From positions 1 to 64,000 of the forward strand of contig NZ_QYCP01000087.1 in NCBI RefSeq assembly GCF_025506275.1: a stretch of 64,000 nucleotides of DNA. Direction: 5' to 3'. Below are positions 27,462-39,601 of the stretch, one piece after another (positions within the stretch are counted from its first letter, which is position 1; each line of letters opens with the position of its first letter). Both the position numbers and the translations under genes were made by a program. The DNA is from Brevibacterium permense. GTDB taxonomy: Bacteria; Actinomycetota; Actinomycetes; Actinomycetales; Brevibacteriaceae. Below the pieces are notes generated by a model, which was not told the origin of the DNA, did not search any database, and saw only the letters and a program-made list of their open reading frames with translations.

Positions 27462-27747
27462 AGCTGTCCTTTGCTCCGACCATGAGGTCGATATGACTGG
27501 AAGAGTCCGCTGCTTGAGTGAACTCGTTCGAGGCCGGACAGCGGGAGTGCGATCACCGACCACGAACGCAGGGCATACACTTATGTGCGCCCGGCATTCG
27601 CATCTGATGGATCGTCGAAGTCATGACTTCATTATTTGTCACATAACTTCGGCCGCGCAAAGGAAAACCCGAAAATGAGACGACTGTGACGAAATATGAC
27701 GTTACAGTCGCCGAGGTCGACGACCGAAATCGTCATCCGCTGGGCCG

Positions 27748-28386
27748 TCAGTCGACGATTCCGTACATCCGGTCCCCGGCATCGCCGAGTCCGGGCACGA
27801 TGTAGCCCTTCTCGTTGAGCTTCTCATCGAGTGCCGCCGTGTACACCTTCACCTCGGCGGAATCGCTGTAGTCGCGCTCGATGCGCTGGACGCCCTCGGG
27901 GGCGGAGACGAGGCACACGGCGGTGACGTCGCGAGCTCCGCGAGCGAGCAGGAAGTCGATGGCCATGGCCAGGGTGCCGCCGGTGGCGAGCATCGGATCG
28001 ACGATGAAGATCTGCCTGCCGGTGAGGTCATCGGGCAGGCGATCGGCATAGGCACTGGGCTCGAAGGTCGTCTCGTCGCGGACCATTCCGAGGAAGCCCA
28101 CCTCGGCGGTGGGCAGGATGCGCAGCATTCCGTCGAGCATGCCGAGTCCGGCACGCAGGATCGGGACCACGACGGGGCGGGGTTCGGCGATGCGGGTGCC
28201 GATGGTCGTCATCACCGGAGTCGAGATCTCCTTGTCCTCGACGGCCACCGACCGGGTCGCCTCATAGGCCAGCAGCATGACGAGCTCTTCGGTGAGCTGT
28301 CGGAAACGAGCGGAATCCGTATTCACATCGCGCAGAGCGGTGAGTTTGTGGGCGATGAGCGGGTGGTCGGCTACGTGAAGATGCAT
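27748..28386 (-). CDS. upp: Uracil phosphoribosyltransferase
   Basis: Converts uracil and PRPP to UMP. 212 aa from ATG 28386 ([20 protein letters not shown]). The PRPP motif is [17 protein letters not shown] and the uracil-binding end is [16 protein letters not shown]. The 15-codon extension upstream is not family-like. On the minus strand TACCAT lies seven bases before the ATG, so it may be leaderless. It is divergent from the gene at 28460. Confidence 0.95.
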   Translation of the reverse strand: MHLHVADHPLIAHKLTALRDVNTDSARFRQLTEELVMLLAYEATRSVAVEDKEISTPVMTTIGTRIAEPRPVVVPILRAGLGMLDGMLRILPTAEVGFLGMVRDETTFEPSAYADRLPDDLTGRQIFIVDPMLATGGTLAMAIDFLLARGARDVTAVCLVSAPEGVQRIERDYSDSAEVKVYTAALDEKLNEKGYIVPGLGDAGDRMYGIVD

Positions 28387-28459
28387 AACCCAAATGGTAC
28401 GGGAGAACTTCGGGCTTAAGGCAGTGGTCAACGCGGGGCGAAGCGTTCACAATGGAGGC

Positions 28460-29011
28460 ATGTCGTACTTCACTGAGATCCTGGCCGATTCCGGCGATGG
28501 CTTCCGCGCCCTCGATGTCGACGTCCGTGACGCGAACGACCTCGATGACCTCATCGATACGATGCGTTCGGCAGCCGGCGATGACGGAGAGGCCGTGGCC
28601 GTCATCGAACACGAAGACGAATGGTTCGGGCTCGTGCGCCTGTGCCGGAACAATGAGATCAAGGTCTTCCTGTCCGACCTCGCCGCGGTCGAAGCGAGCC
28701 CGTTCGCGGAGATCTTCGCCGACTTCCTCGACTCCCGTCCCGACGCCTATGACGCCGAGCCCGAAGAGGACTTCGGTGCCGAGGATGACGAAGCCGCCGT
28801 CGACGAGGAGGACGACGAAGACGAGGTCGAAATGCTCGAGTTCGACGCCGATGCCGAATGGGGCGGTGACGCCGATATCTACTCCGACCGCGGAGTCCCC
28901 GCCGCCACCCTGATCGACCAGGTGGAAAGCTATCGGTCCGACCCGGCCCGCGTCGTCGCCCATGTCGGTGAGACCGTCGGCTTCGCTGATCAGCTCGAGG
29001 CCGCACGCTGA
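28460..29011 (+). CDS. tRNA adenosine deaminase-associated acidic protein
   Basis: The 183-aa, strongly acidic protein (Asp/Glu run at about 100-130) belongs to the actinobacterial family found directly before tadA. Conserved parts are VRDANDLDDLIDTMR, EDEWFGLVR and the C-terminal RVVAHVGETVGFADQLE. Its function is not established. tadA starts 11 bp downstream. The start is ATG 28460 with GGAGG just before; the frame upstream is not conserved-looking. Confidence 0.85.
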   Translation: MSYFTEILADSGDGFRALDVDVRDANDLDDLIDTMRSAAGDDGEAVAVIEHEDEWFGLVRLCRNNEIKVFLSDLAAVEASPFAEIFADFLDSRPDAYDAEPEEDFGAEDDEAAVDEEDDEDEVEMLEFDADAEWGGDADIYSDRGVPAATLIDQVESYRSDPARVVAHVGETVGFADQLEAAR

Positions 29012-29022
29012 CCGCTGCGTCC

Positions 29023-29475
29023 GTGACCCGGCTCGATGAATGGATGGGTCATGCGCTCGCCGAGGCGGCCCTGGCGCCCGCTCATGACGACGTTCCCGTC
29101 GGGGCCGTGGTCATCGACGGTGCCGGTGGGATCCTCGGGCGCGGTCACAATCGACGCGAGATCGATGCCGACCCGCTCGGCCACGCCGAACTCATGGCGA
29201 TCTCAGCCGCCGCCTCGGCGAGGGGCGAATGGCGCTTGGACGGCTGCACCCTCGTCGTCACGCTGGAACCGTGCGTGATGTGCGCCGGAGCCCTCGTCGG
29301 CGCCCGCATCGACAGGGTCGTCTTCGGGGCCTATGACGACAAGGCCGGGGCGGTCGGCTCGGTGTGGGATCTGCTGCGCGACCGCGCCGCACTCCACCAT
29401 CCGGAGGTCACCTCGGGCGTCCGGGCGGAGGAGAGTCGGGCCTTGCTGAGGGAGTTCTTCGCGGCCAAACGCTGA
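29023..29475 (+). CDS. tadA: tRNA-specific adenosine deaminase
   Basis: Deaminates A34 of tRNA-Arg(ACG) to inosine. The 150-aa zinc deaminase has the HAE signature (LGHAELMAI) with catalytic glutamate, and LEPCVMCAGALVGARI with the two zinc cysteines. GTG start. It is coupled to the acidic partner gene upstream and followed by a tRNA gene. Confidence 0.93.
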   Translation: MTRLDEWMGHALAEAALAPAHDDVPVGAVVIDGAGGILGRGHNRREIDADPLGHAELMAISAAASARGEWRLDGCTLVVTLEPCVMCAGALVGARIDRVVFGAYDDKAGAVGSVWDLLRDRAALHHPEVTSGVRAEESRALLREFFAAKR

Positions 29476-29538
29476 CGTGTCCCAGCTCACGGCGAACCGA
29501 TTTGGACGCAGAAAGTCCACCGCTGTACAGTTGTCGGC

Positions 29539-29629
29539 GGTGGCGTGTCCGAGCGGCCGAAGGTGCAACACTCGAAATGTTGTGTAGGGCAACCCCCTAC
29601 CGTGGGTTCAAATCCCACCGCCACCGCCA
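29539..29629 (+). tRNA. tRNA-Ser (anticodon CGA)
   Basis: A 91-nt class II tRNA. The acceptor GGTGGCG pairs with CGCCACC, followed by discriminator G and an encoded CCA. The anticodon loop CTCGAAA gives CGA. A long variable arm and the T arm GTGGG-TTCAAAT-CCCAC are present. Confidence 0.97.
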
Positions 29630-29633
29630 AGGG

Positions 29634-29666
29634 AAACCCCTGATCAGACGTTTCTGGTCAGGGGTT
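29634..29666 (+). terminator. Terminator after tRNA-Ser
   Basis: AAACCCCTGATCAG and CTGGTCAGGGGTTT form a 14-bp stem with one wobble pair around a six-base loop, a few bases after the tRNA CCA end. Confidence 0.8.
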
Positions 29667-29765
29667 TCGTCTGCCCTGTCGAAGGATGGCATCGGCGCGG
29701 GCAGAGGTGTGATGATTGACACACCAGGGGCTAGCGGCGAGACTTGCTCGGTGAAACAGAAAGAG

Positions 29766-29801
29766 TTTTCCAGGATATGGAATTACTTTTCGGTATCCCG
29801 G
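29766..29801. promoter_or_regulatory. IclR-type sites upstream of the purine permease
   Basis: TTCCA-GGATA-TGGAA (29768-29782) is a clean inverted repeat. TTTTCGGTATCCCGG (29787-29801) follows and resembles the allB site at 41451-41466. CGGTATCC is repeated 13 bp further on. Probable operators of the purine regulon. Confidence 0.5.
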
Positions 29802-29910
29802 TCCGGTATCCGGGCCTGAATACTCGACTGTTTCATTGCGCATGTTCAAGGCGCAGGGCCGACGACGATGATGTCGCCGGCTGACCAAATCGAACAACCT
29901 GAGGTGGTCC

Positions 29911-31377
29911 ATGAAAATGGCTGACAACGACCAAGCGGTGCAGACCGCATCTTCGAGACCGGGGCTTCTCGACAAATTCTTCGAAATCACCGATCGAGGC
30001 TCGACGATCAGACAGGAGATCCGCGGAGGCATCGTCGCCTTCGTCGCGATGGCCTATATCGTCGTCCTCAATCCGCTCATCCTCGGCGGTTCCCAGGACA
30101 TCGCCGGTGACAGCCTCGACTTCGCCCAGCTGACCGCGGTCACCGGGCTCGTCGCCGGCGTCATCACGATTCTCTTCGGCGTCGTCGCCCGACTGCCCTT
30201 CGGTCTGGCCGCAGGCCTGGGGATGAACAGCTTCCTCGCCGTTTCCGTCGTCCAGGAGGTCACCTGGGCCGATGCGATGGGGCTGGTGGTCATCAACGGC
30301 GTCATCATCGTTGTTCTCGGTGCCACGGGCATCCGCACCGCGATCTTCAACGCCGTCCCACATGCGCTGAAGATCGCGATCACTGTGGGCATCGGACTCT
30401 TCATCGCCTTCATCGGCTTCGTCAACGCCGGGTTCGTCACCCGCACCCCGGCCGGCCCACCCGTCCAGTTGGGGCAGGACGGATCGATCGGCTCCCTGCC
30501 GACGCTGGTCTTCGTCTTCGCGCTCGTCCTCATCGGCATCCTCGTGGCGCGGAGGATTCCCGGCGGCATCCTCATCGGCATCATCGTGGCCACGATCGCC
30601 GCGATCGTCATCCAGGCGTTCGCGAAGCTCGGCACCGTCGGCGACCCGGTCAATCCGGACCCGCTGGGCTGGAACCTCTCAGCTCCGGAATTCCCGAAAC
30701 AGGTCATCGCCCTTCCCGACTTCGGTCTCATCGGCGCCTTCGACCTCGTCGGCGGCTTCCAGCACATCGGAGTCCTCGCAGCCACGATGCTCGTGTTCAC
30801 CCTCGTGTTCACGAACTTCTTCGACGCCATGGGGTCGATGACCGGACTGGCCCGCAGCGCCGGGCTGCAGACCGAGGACGGAATGTTCCCGCGCATCCGC
30901 GGAGCCTTCATCGTCGAAGGTCTCGGCGCGGTCTTCGGCGGCGGTGCCTCCGCATCGTCGAACACGGTCTTCGTCGACTCCGCAGCCGGAATCGCCGAAG
31001 GCGCACGCACGGGTCTGGCCGCCTGCATCACCGGTGTGCTGTTCCTGCTGTCGATGTTCTTCTCACCGCTCATCGCCGTCATCCCGATGGAAGCCGGAGC
31101 CGCTGCGCTCGTCGTCGTCGGCGCCATGATGGTCACGCAGATCCGTGAGATCGACATGACCGACTTCCGCACCTCGCTGCCGGTCTTCCTCACCATGGTG
31201 ACGATGCCGCTGACCTATTCGATCGCCAACGGAATCGGCGTCGGATTCATCTCCTGGGCACTCATCCACGCCATGAGCAACCGTGCCCGCCAGGTCCACT
31301 GGCTGCTGTGGGTCGTCTCGGCCGGATTCGTCCTGTACTTCGTTCGCGGCCCGATTTCGGCTATCTTGGGGGCATGA
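29911..31377 (+). CDS. NCS2-type guanine/hypoxanthine permease (AzgA/PbuG-like)
   Basis: A 488-aa membrane protein with about 13 helices. AzgA-type motifs are GGIVAFVAMAYIVVLNP, GLAAGLGMNSFLA (substrate helix), TNFFDAMGSMTGLA and ASASSNTVFVDSAAGIAEGARTG. It imports purine bases by proton symport. It opens the purine island and precedes xanthine dehydrogenase by 195 bp. AATGG-type arms (ATGGTTGGA at 31383 and TCCAACCAT at 31520) bracket that gap. Confidence 0.92.
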   Translation: MKMADNDQAVQTASSRPGLLDKFFEITDRGSTIRQEIRGGIVAFVAMAYIVVLNPLILGGSQDIAGDSLDFAQLTAVTGLVAGVITILFGVVARLPFGLAAGLGMNSFLAVSVVQEVTWADAMGLVVINGVIIVVLGATGIRTAIFNAVPHALKIAITVGIGLFIAFIGFVNAGFVTRTPAGPPVQLGQDGSIGSLPTLVFVFALVLIGILVARRIPGGILIGIIVATIAAIVIQAFAKLGTVGDPVNPDPLGWNLSAPEFPKQVIALPDFGLIGAFDLVGGFQHIGVLAATMLVFTLVFTNFFDAMGSMTGLARSAGLQTEDGMFPRIRGAFIVEGLGAVFGGGASASSNTVFVDSAAGIAEGARTGLAACITGVLFLLSMFFSPLIAVIPMEAGAAALVVVGAMMVTQIREIDMTDFRTSLPVFLTMVTMPLTYSIANGIGVGFISWALIHAMSNRARQVHWLLWVVSAGFVLYFVRGPISAILGA

Positions 31378-31535
31378 GAACAATGGTTGGACACTCAGCT
31401 TGGGGAAAGGGTCAGATCGCCCACGGGGCTTGACCTGCGGGGACGTCCAGTCCCCTCTTCCGCGTTCTTCTGCGCTGTTCGCATGGATAACCAGAGGCTC
31501 GAAGAACGAAGCAAATTGTTCCAACCATGCACTGT

Positions 31536-31555
31536 GCGCCTCAGTGGAGAGGCGC
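31536..31555 (+). other. Hairpin in the xdhA leader
   Basis: GCGCCTC and GAGGCGC form a 7-bp stem with a six-base loop, ending just before the GGGAGGTG ribosome site of xdhA (31556-31563). It could affect translation or transcript stability. Confidence 0.4.
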
Positions 31556-31572
31556 GGGAGGTGTGAAGTGCG

Positions 31573-35404
<3,832 letters not shown>

Positions 35405-35408
<4 letters not shown>

Positions 35409-36190
35409 CCTGGATGGACACCGCAGCCGAGCTTCGCGCAGCTCGGGTGCCGGCTGTCCTCGTCACTCTCGCTGCGGTGCGCGGGCATGCCCCGCGCGAG
35501 GCGGGAGCGAAGATGATCGCCACCGCTGATGACCTGTTCGGGACCATCGGCGGGGGCAATCTCGAGATGACGGCCCTCACCCGTGCCCGGGAACTGCTCT
35601 CCGAGGGGCAGACGGCTCCGGAGATGCTCACCCTGCGGCTCAACGACAAGGCTCCGGCCAAATACGGTCGCCAATGCTGCGGCGGAGAGGTCACCATGCT
35701 CTTCGAACCCCTGCCCGTGCCCGCATCGGTGGCGATCTTCGGGATCGGCAACATCGGACTCGAGCTCACCCGGATCCTCGCCCGCCACGATCTCGACCTG
35801 ACCGTGTCCGATTCACGGCCGGAACAGCTCGAGGCTCTCGACGAGTTGGAGGAGCCGGTGGCGCGGATCCGCCGCGAATTCGCTGTCGTCGGGGAAGAGG
35901 TGATCACGGAGCTGCCGGCCGGAGCGCACGTGGTCATCATGACCCATGACCATGCCGAGGACCTGCACCTGTGCTCCGCGGCGCTGACCCGCGGCGACCT
36001 CGGATCGGTCGGGCTCATCGGCTCGAACGCGAAGTGGCAGCGCTTCCGCAAGAACCTCGCCTCCGAAGGCTTCGCGCCCGAGGTCATCGACACCATCCGG
36101 TGCCCCATCGGACTGCCCGACCTGCCCGGCAAAGCACCCGCGACGATCGCCGTGAGCGTCGCCGCGGACCTGCTCGGCCGCATGGCCTGA
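35405..36190 (+). CDS. xdhC: XdhC, molybdenum cofactor sulfuration/insertion chaperone
   Basis: Binds Moco and helps its sulfuration and insertion into xanthine dehydrogenase. The 261-aa protein has an N-terminal XdhC/CoxI domain (VRGHAPREAGAKMI, TIGGGNLE, QCCGGEVTMLFE) and a C-terminal Rossmann domain (VAIFGIGNIGLELTR, IMTHDHAEDLHL, SVGLIGSNAKWQRF). The cysteine pair QCCGG is the likely functional site. Overlaps xdhB (ATGA). Confidence 0.94.
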
Positions 36191-36193
36191 CTC

Positions 36194-36225
36194 TTCACCA
36201 CCACTGACTTTCACCACCACTGACT
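36194..36225 (+). repeat. Two perfect 16-bp tandem repeats
   Basis: TTCACCACCACTGACT occurs twice, head to tail, between xdhC and guaD and directly before the guaD ribosome site AAGGAGG. Probably a small local duplication. Confidence 0.8.
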
Positions 36226-36239
36226 CAAGGAGGACCACT

Positions 36240-37523
36240 GTGGTCATCTACCGTGCCCGCGTCTTCGATACGCCGGACAACCCATTCACCGGCGGCCGGC
36301 TGCGCTCGGCGGCCGATATCGCCCTCGTCGTCGACGACGGACTCATCACCTCCCGTACCGACTTCGACTCCGCCCGGGCAGCGCACCCCGATGCCGAGGT
36401 CGTCGACCTCCGCGACGGTGTGCTCATCCCCGGACTCATCGACACCCACGTCCACCTGCCGCAGGTCAGGGCCATCGGCCATCTCGGGCGGCCGCTGCTC
36501 GACTGGCTCGACCAATGCGCCCTGCCCGAAGAGGCGAAGCTCGGGGATCCCGCCTACGCGAAGGCGGTGGCCGGCGAATTCCTCACGGGACTGATCTCGG
36601 CGGGGACCACCTCGGCGATGGTCTTCGGTTCGCACTTCGCGGACGCCATGGACGCCTTCTTCGCCGCCGCTTCAGCATCGGGGCTGCGGATCACCTCCGG
36701 GCTGGTCACGAGCGACCGGAACCTGCCCGATGCGCTGCTCACCGACGTGGAGCGCTCGACCGAGGAGGGCCAAGCGCTCATCGACCGGTGGCACGGCAAG
36801 GGACGACTGCGCTACGCGGTGACCCCGCGATTCTCGTTCTCCGCGGGAGCGGAGCTGCTGACTGCCGGCGGCCGCCTCGTGGAGGAGAACCCGGGCATCT
36901 GGGTGACCTCGCACCTGAACGAGAACGTCGATGAGATCTCCGGGGTCGCGCAGATCCACCCGGAGGCTCGTGATTATCTCGATACGTACGACCGGGCGGG
37001 ACTCGTCGGTCGGCGCACCGTGCTCGCCCACAACGTCCACCCGCAGGATCGGGAACTGGCACGGATGGCCGAAGCCGGGGCCGTGGTCGCGCACTGCCCG
37101 ACCTCGAACTCGGCTCTGGCCAGCGGCTTCTTCCCGCTGCGTCGTCATATCGAGGCCGGCGTACGAGTGGCTCTGGGCACCGATGTCGGGGCGGGCACGG
37201 GCTTCAACCTGCTCAAGGAGGGTGTGCAGTCGTACTTCATGCAGCAGCTCGACCCGGCCGGGGGAGTGGCGTTGAACTCCGCGCATCTGCTGCACCTGGC
37301 GACGTCTGCAGGCGCCGAAGCGCTCGAGCTCGATGAGGTCGGCGTGCTCAGCGAGGGCAAGCGCTTCGACGCCGTGCTCATCCGCCCGGCAGAGGGCCAG
37401 CCATTGGACGTCGGCATCCGCCACGCCGCCGACGACGGCGACGCCTTGGCAAAGATCTTCGCCATGGGCACCCCGGGCGACATCGCCGGCGTCTGGGTCG
37501 ACGGCGTCTCCCTCCACCCCTAA
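36240..37523 (+). CDS. guaD: Guanine deaminase
   Basis: Converts guanine to xanthine and ammonia, feeding xanthine dehydrogenase. The 427-aa amidohydrolase has zinc site LIDTHVHLPQ, the substrate loop CALPEEAKLGDPAYA, SHLNENVDEI with the catalytic His and Glu, VLAHNVHP, HCPTSNSALASGFFP and the final Asp in LGTDVGAGTGFN. GTG start at 36240 behind AAGGAGG. The TAA stop is part of the palindromic element that follows. Confidence 0.95.
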   Translation: MVIYRARVFDTPDNPFTGGRLRSAADIALVVDDGLITSRTDFDSARAAHPDAEVVDLRDGVLIPGLIDTHVHLPQVRAIGHLGRPLLDWLDQCALPEEAKLGDPAYAKAVAGEFLTGLISAGTTSAMVFGSHFADAMDAFFAAASASGLRITSGLVTSDRNLPDALLTDVERSTEEGQALIDRWHGKGRLRYAVTPRFSFSAGAELLTAGGRLVEENPGIWVTSHLNENVDEISGVAQIHPEARDYLDTYDRAGLVGRRTVLAHNVHPQDRELARMAEAGAVVAHCPTSNSALASGFFPLRRHIEAGVRVALGTDVGAGTGFNLLKEGVQSYFMQQLDPAGGVALNSAHLLHLATSAGAEALELDEVGVLSEGKRFDAVLIRPAEGQPLDVGIRHAADDGDALAKIFAMGTPGDIAGVWVDGVSLHP

Positions 37524-37582
37524 TTGCTACCTGACGGCGGCTCAGCAACCTCGCGCGAGGTTGCTGAGCCGCCGTCAGGTAG
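37521..37582. repeat. 56-bp perfect palindrome, copy 2 (guaD 3' end)
   Basis: The palindrome occupies 37527-37582, with arms starting CTACCTGACGGCGG and centre CCTCGCGCGAGG. It is preceded by TAATTG, whose TAA is the guaD stop. No T-run follows. Probably forms a strong RNA hairpin or cruciform. Confidence 0.95.
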
Positions 37583-37640
37583 TTCTGAGGGAAAGGTCTT
37601 GACGGGAGCTCCACGGGCGACTTATGCTGATTTCACGGAA

Positions 37641-37667
37641 TGGAAATACAATTCCACAATACGGAAA
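37641..37667. promoter_or_regulatory. IclR-type operators upstream of hyi
   Basis: TGGAAATACAATTCCA (37641-37656) is close to the E. coli IclR-type palindrome. The overlapping TTCCACAATACGGAAA (37652-37667) matches sites at 45800 and 51559. Likely bound by the IclR protein encoded at 50658. Confidence 0.6.
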
Positions 37668-37693
37668 ACAGCGGAAACTCATAGGAGAGCTCC

Positions 37694-38518
37694 ATGTCCC
37701 AGAACTTCACCTCACCTGGCAGCTACGTCCTCAACTGCTCCACCCTGCTCACCGAACTGCCCGTTCTCGAGCGCGCCCAGGCCGCGAAGGACGCCGGTTT
37801 CGACGACGTCGAATTCTGGTGGCCCTTCGACGGGAACCCGAGCCCCACCTCGGCGGAGGTCGATGACTTCATCGCCTCCCTCGAATCCGCAGGCGTCGCC
37901 CTCAAAGGCCTGAACTTCTGGGCCGGGAACATGGCAGCCGGCGATCGCGGCATGGTCTCGATCATCGGCGCCGAAGAGGACTTCGCGAAGAACGTCGACA
38001 TCGTCGTCGACATCGGGCGTCGCACCGGCTGCCGCGCCTTCAACGCCCTCTACGGTCTGCGGGCCGACGGCCAGGACCCGGCCGCTCAGGACGCCACCGC
38101 CGCCGCCAACCTCGCGCTGGCCGCCGGCAAGGTCGCCGAAATCGGCGGAACCGTCCTCGTCGAACCCGTCTCCGGAGCCGAGGCCTACCCGCTCAAGCGC
38201 TACGCCGAGGCCGCCGAGGTGGTCGCCCAGGTCCGCGCCGACGGACCCGAGAACATCGCCGTGCTAGCCGACTTCTACCACATGCACGTCAACGGCGACG
38301 ACGTCGCCGCCGTCATCGAGGCCGAAGCCGCGAACTTCGGCCACATCCAGATCGCCGACGCCGACGGCCGCGGGGCACCGGGAACCGGGTCGCTGCCGCT
38401 GCGCCAGTGGATCGACCGCGCCTACGACCTCGGCTACACCGGAGCCGTGGCACTCGAATACAAACAGGACCGCGCCACCGCCTTCGACTGGCTCGACCGC
38501 GCCGCCCAGACCGCCTGA
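37694..38518 (+). CDS. hyi: Hydroxypyruvate isomerase
   Basis: Interconverts hydroxypyruvate and tartronate semialdehyde in the glycerate branch. The 274-aa TIM barrel has a Hyi-type N-terminus (VLNCSTLLTELPVLERA), EFWWPFDG, the metal glutamate in VLVEPVSGAEAYPL, ADFYHMHVNGDD with metal Asp/His, HIQIADADGRGAPGTG and ALEYKQD. First gene of the hyi-glxR-gcl run. Confidence 0.92.
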   Translation: MSQNFTSPGSYVLNCSTLLTELPVLERAQAAKDAGFDDVEFWWPFDGNPSPTSAEVDDFIASLESAGVALKGLNFWAGNMAAGDRGMVSIIGAEEDFAKNVDIVVDIGRRTGCRAFNALYGLRADGQDPAAQDATAAANLALAAGKVAEIGGTVLVEPVSGAEAYPLKRYAEAAEVVAQVRADGPENIAVLADFYHMHVNGDDVAAVIEAEAANFGHIQIADADGRGAPGTGSLPLRQWIDRAYDLGYTGAVALEYKQDRATAFDWLDRAAQTA

Positions 38519-38553
38519 ACATCACCAACGACGACTCGAAGGAAACCCCCACC

Positions 38554-39441
38554 ATGTCCAAGACCATCGCTTTCATCGGGCTCGGGATCATGGGCCTGCC
38601 CATGGCCAAGAACCTCGTAAACGCCGGATTCGACGTCCGCGGCTTCAACCGCACCTCGGCCAAGGCCGACGCCCTCGCCGAGGCGGGAGGCAGTGCCGCC
38701 GCCACCATCGCCGAGGCGGTGGACGGGGCCGACGTCATCATCACCATGGTTCCCGACTCACCCGACGTCGAAGCCGTGCTCACCGGCGACGACGGAATCC
38801 TCGCCCACGCTTCCGCCGGGGCCACCTGGATCGACTTCTCCACCATCCGCCCCGACGTCGCGAAGGACCTGGCCGAACAGGCCAAGGCCGCCGGCCTCAA
38901 ACCGCTCGATGCCCCTGTCTCCGGAGGAGAGCCCGGAGCCATCGACGGTGTCCTCTCCGTCATGGTCGGCGGCGACCAGGCCGACTTCGACGCGGTGTCC
39001 GATGTCTTCGAAGCCGTCGGCAAGACCATCGTCCTCGTCGGCCCCTCGGGGGCCGGCCAGACGGTCAAGGCCGCGAACCAGCTCATGGTCGCCGGCAATA
39101 TCGGACTTCTCGCCGAGGCCGTCGTCTTCCTCGAGGCCTATGGAGTCGAAACAGGTGCGGCGCTGCAGGTCCTCGGCGGCGGGCTGGCCGGATCCAAGGT
39201 GCTCGACCAGAAGGGGCAGAAGATGCTCGACCGCTCCTTCGATCCCGGATTCCGGCTCGAACTCCACCACAAGGACATGGGCATCGTCACCGCCGCCGCC
39301 CGTGAGGCAGGAGTCGCGATCCCGCTCGGCGCAACGGTCGCCCAGCTCGTCGCCGCAACCGTGCAGCAGGGCAACGGAGGACTCGACCACTCGGGTCTCT
39401 TCACCGTCATCGAAGCCCTCTCCGGCAAGAACGAGAACTGA
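38554..39441 (+). CDS. glxR: Tartronate semialdehyde (2-hydroxy-3-oxopropionate) reductase
   Basis: NAD(P)H reduction of tartronate semialdehyde to D-glycerate. The 295-aa beta-hydroxyacid dehydrogenase has FIGLGIMGLPMAKNLVNAG (Rossmann), the substrate motif DAPVSGGEPGAIDG, GAGQTVKAANQLMVAGN with the catalytic lysine, and LHHKDMGIV. The true start is ATG 38554; the upstream part of the frame lies in hyi. It lies 35 bp after hyi. Confidence 0.94.
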   Translation: MSKTIAFIGLGIMGLPMAKNLVNAGFDVRGFNRTSAKADALAEAGGSAAATIAEAVDGADVIITMVPDSPDVEAVLTGDDGILAHASAGATWIDFSTIRPDVAKDLAEQAKAAGLKPLDAPVSGGEPGAIDGVLSVMVGGDQADFDAVSDVFEAVGKTIVLVGPSGAGQTVKAANQLMVAGNIGLLAEAVVFLEAYGVETGAALQVLGGGLAGSKVLDQKGQKMLDRSFDPGFRLELHHKDMGIVTAAAREAGVAIPLGATVAQLVAATVQQGNGGLDHSGLFTVIEALSGKNEN

Positions 39442-39460
39442 ACGACCGCCTCGGCGCCGG

Positions 39461-39582
39461 TGATCGATTCGTCGATCATCCCCCGTCCGGGGCCACACCA
39501 GCCGGGCGGGGTCGTCGGCCCAACGACACCGACGGTCCCGCCCAACCATGAACCGAGCCGGCGACAGCGTCGTCGCCGGCTC
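39461..39582 (+). other. Structured leader with four hairpins before gcl
   Basis: There are four successive inverted repeats: TGATCGA-TTCG-TCGATCA (39461-39478), CCCC-GTCC-GGGG (39481-39492), a 15-bp stem with two wobble pairs (39504-39518 with 39529-39543), and GAGCCGGCGAC/GTCGCCGGCTC (39555-39565 with 39572-39582). The last ends just before the gcl ribosome site. Terminator, processing or attenuation roles are all possible. Confidence 0.65.
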
Positions 39583-39601
39583 ACGAACAAAGGACGAACA
39601 A

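Noticed and set aside
36194-36225. Operator pair or riboswitch in the 16-bp tandem repeat
   Set aside because: The repeat has no dyad symmetry and occurs once; a simple local duplication explains it.
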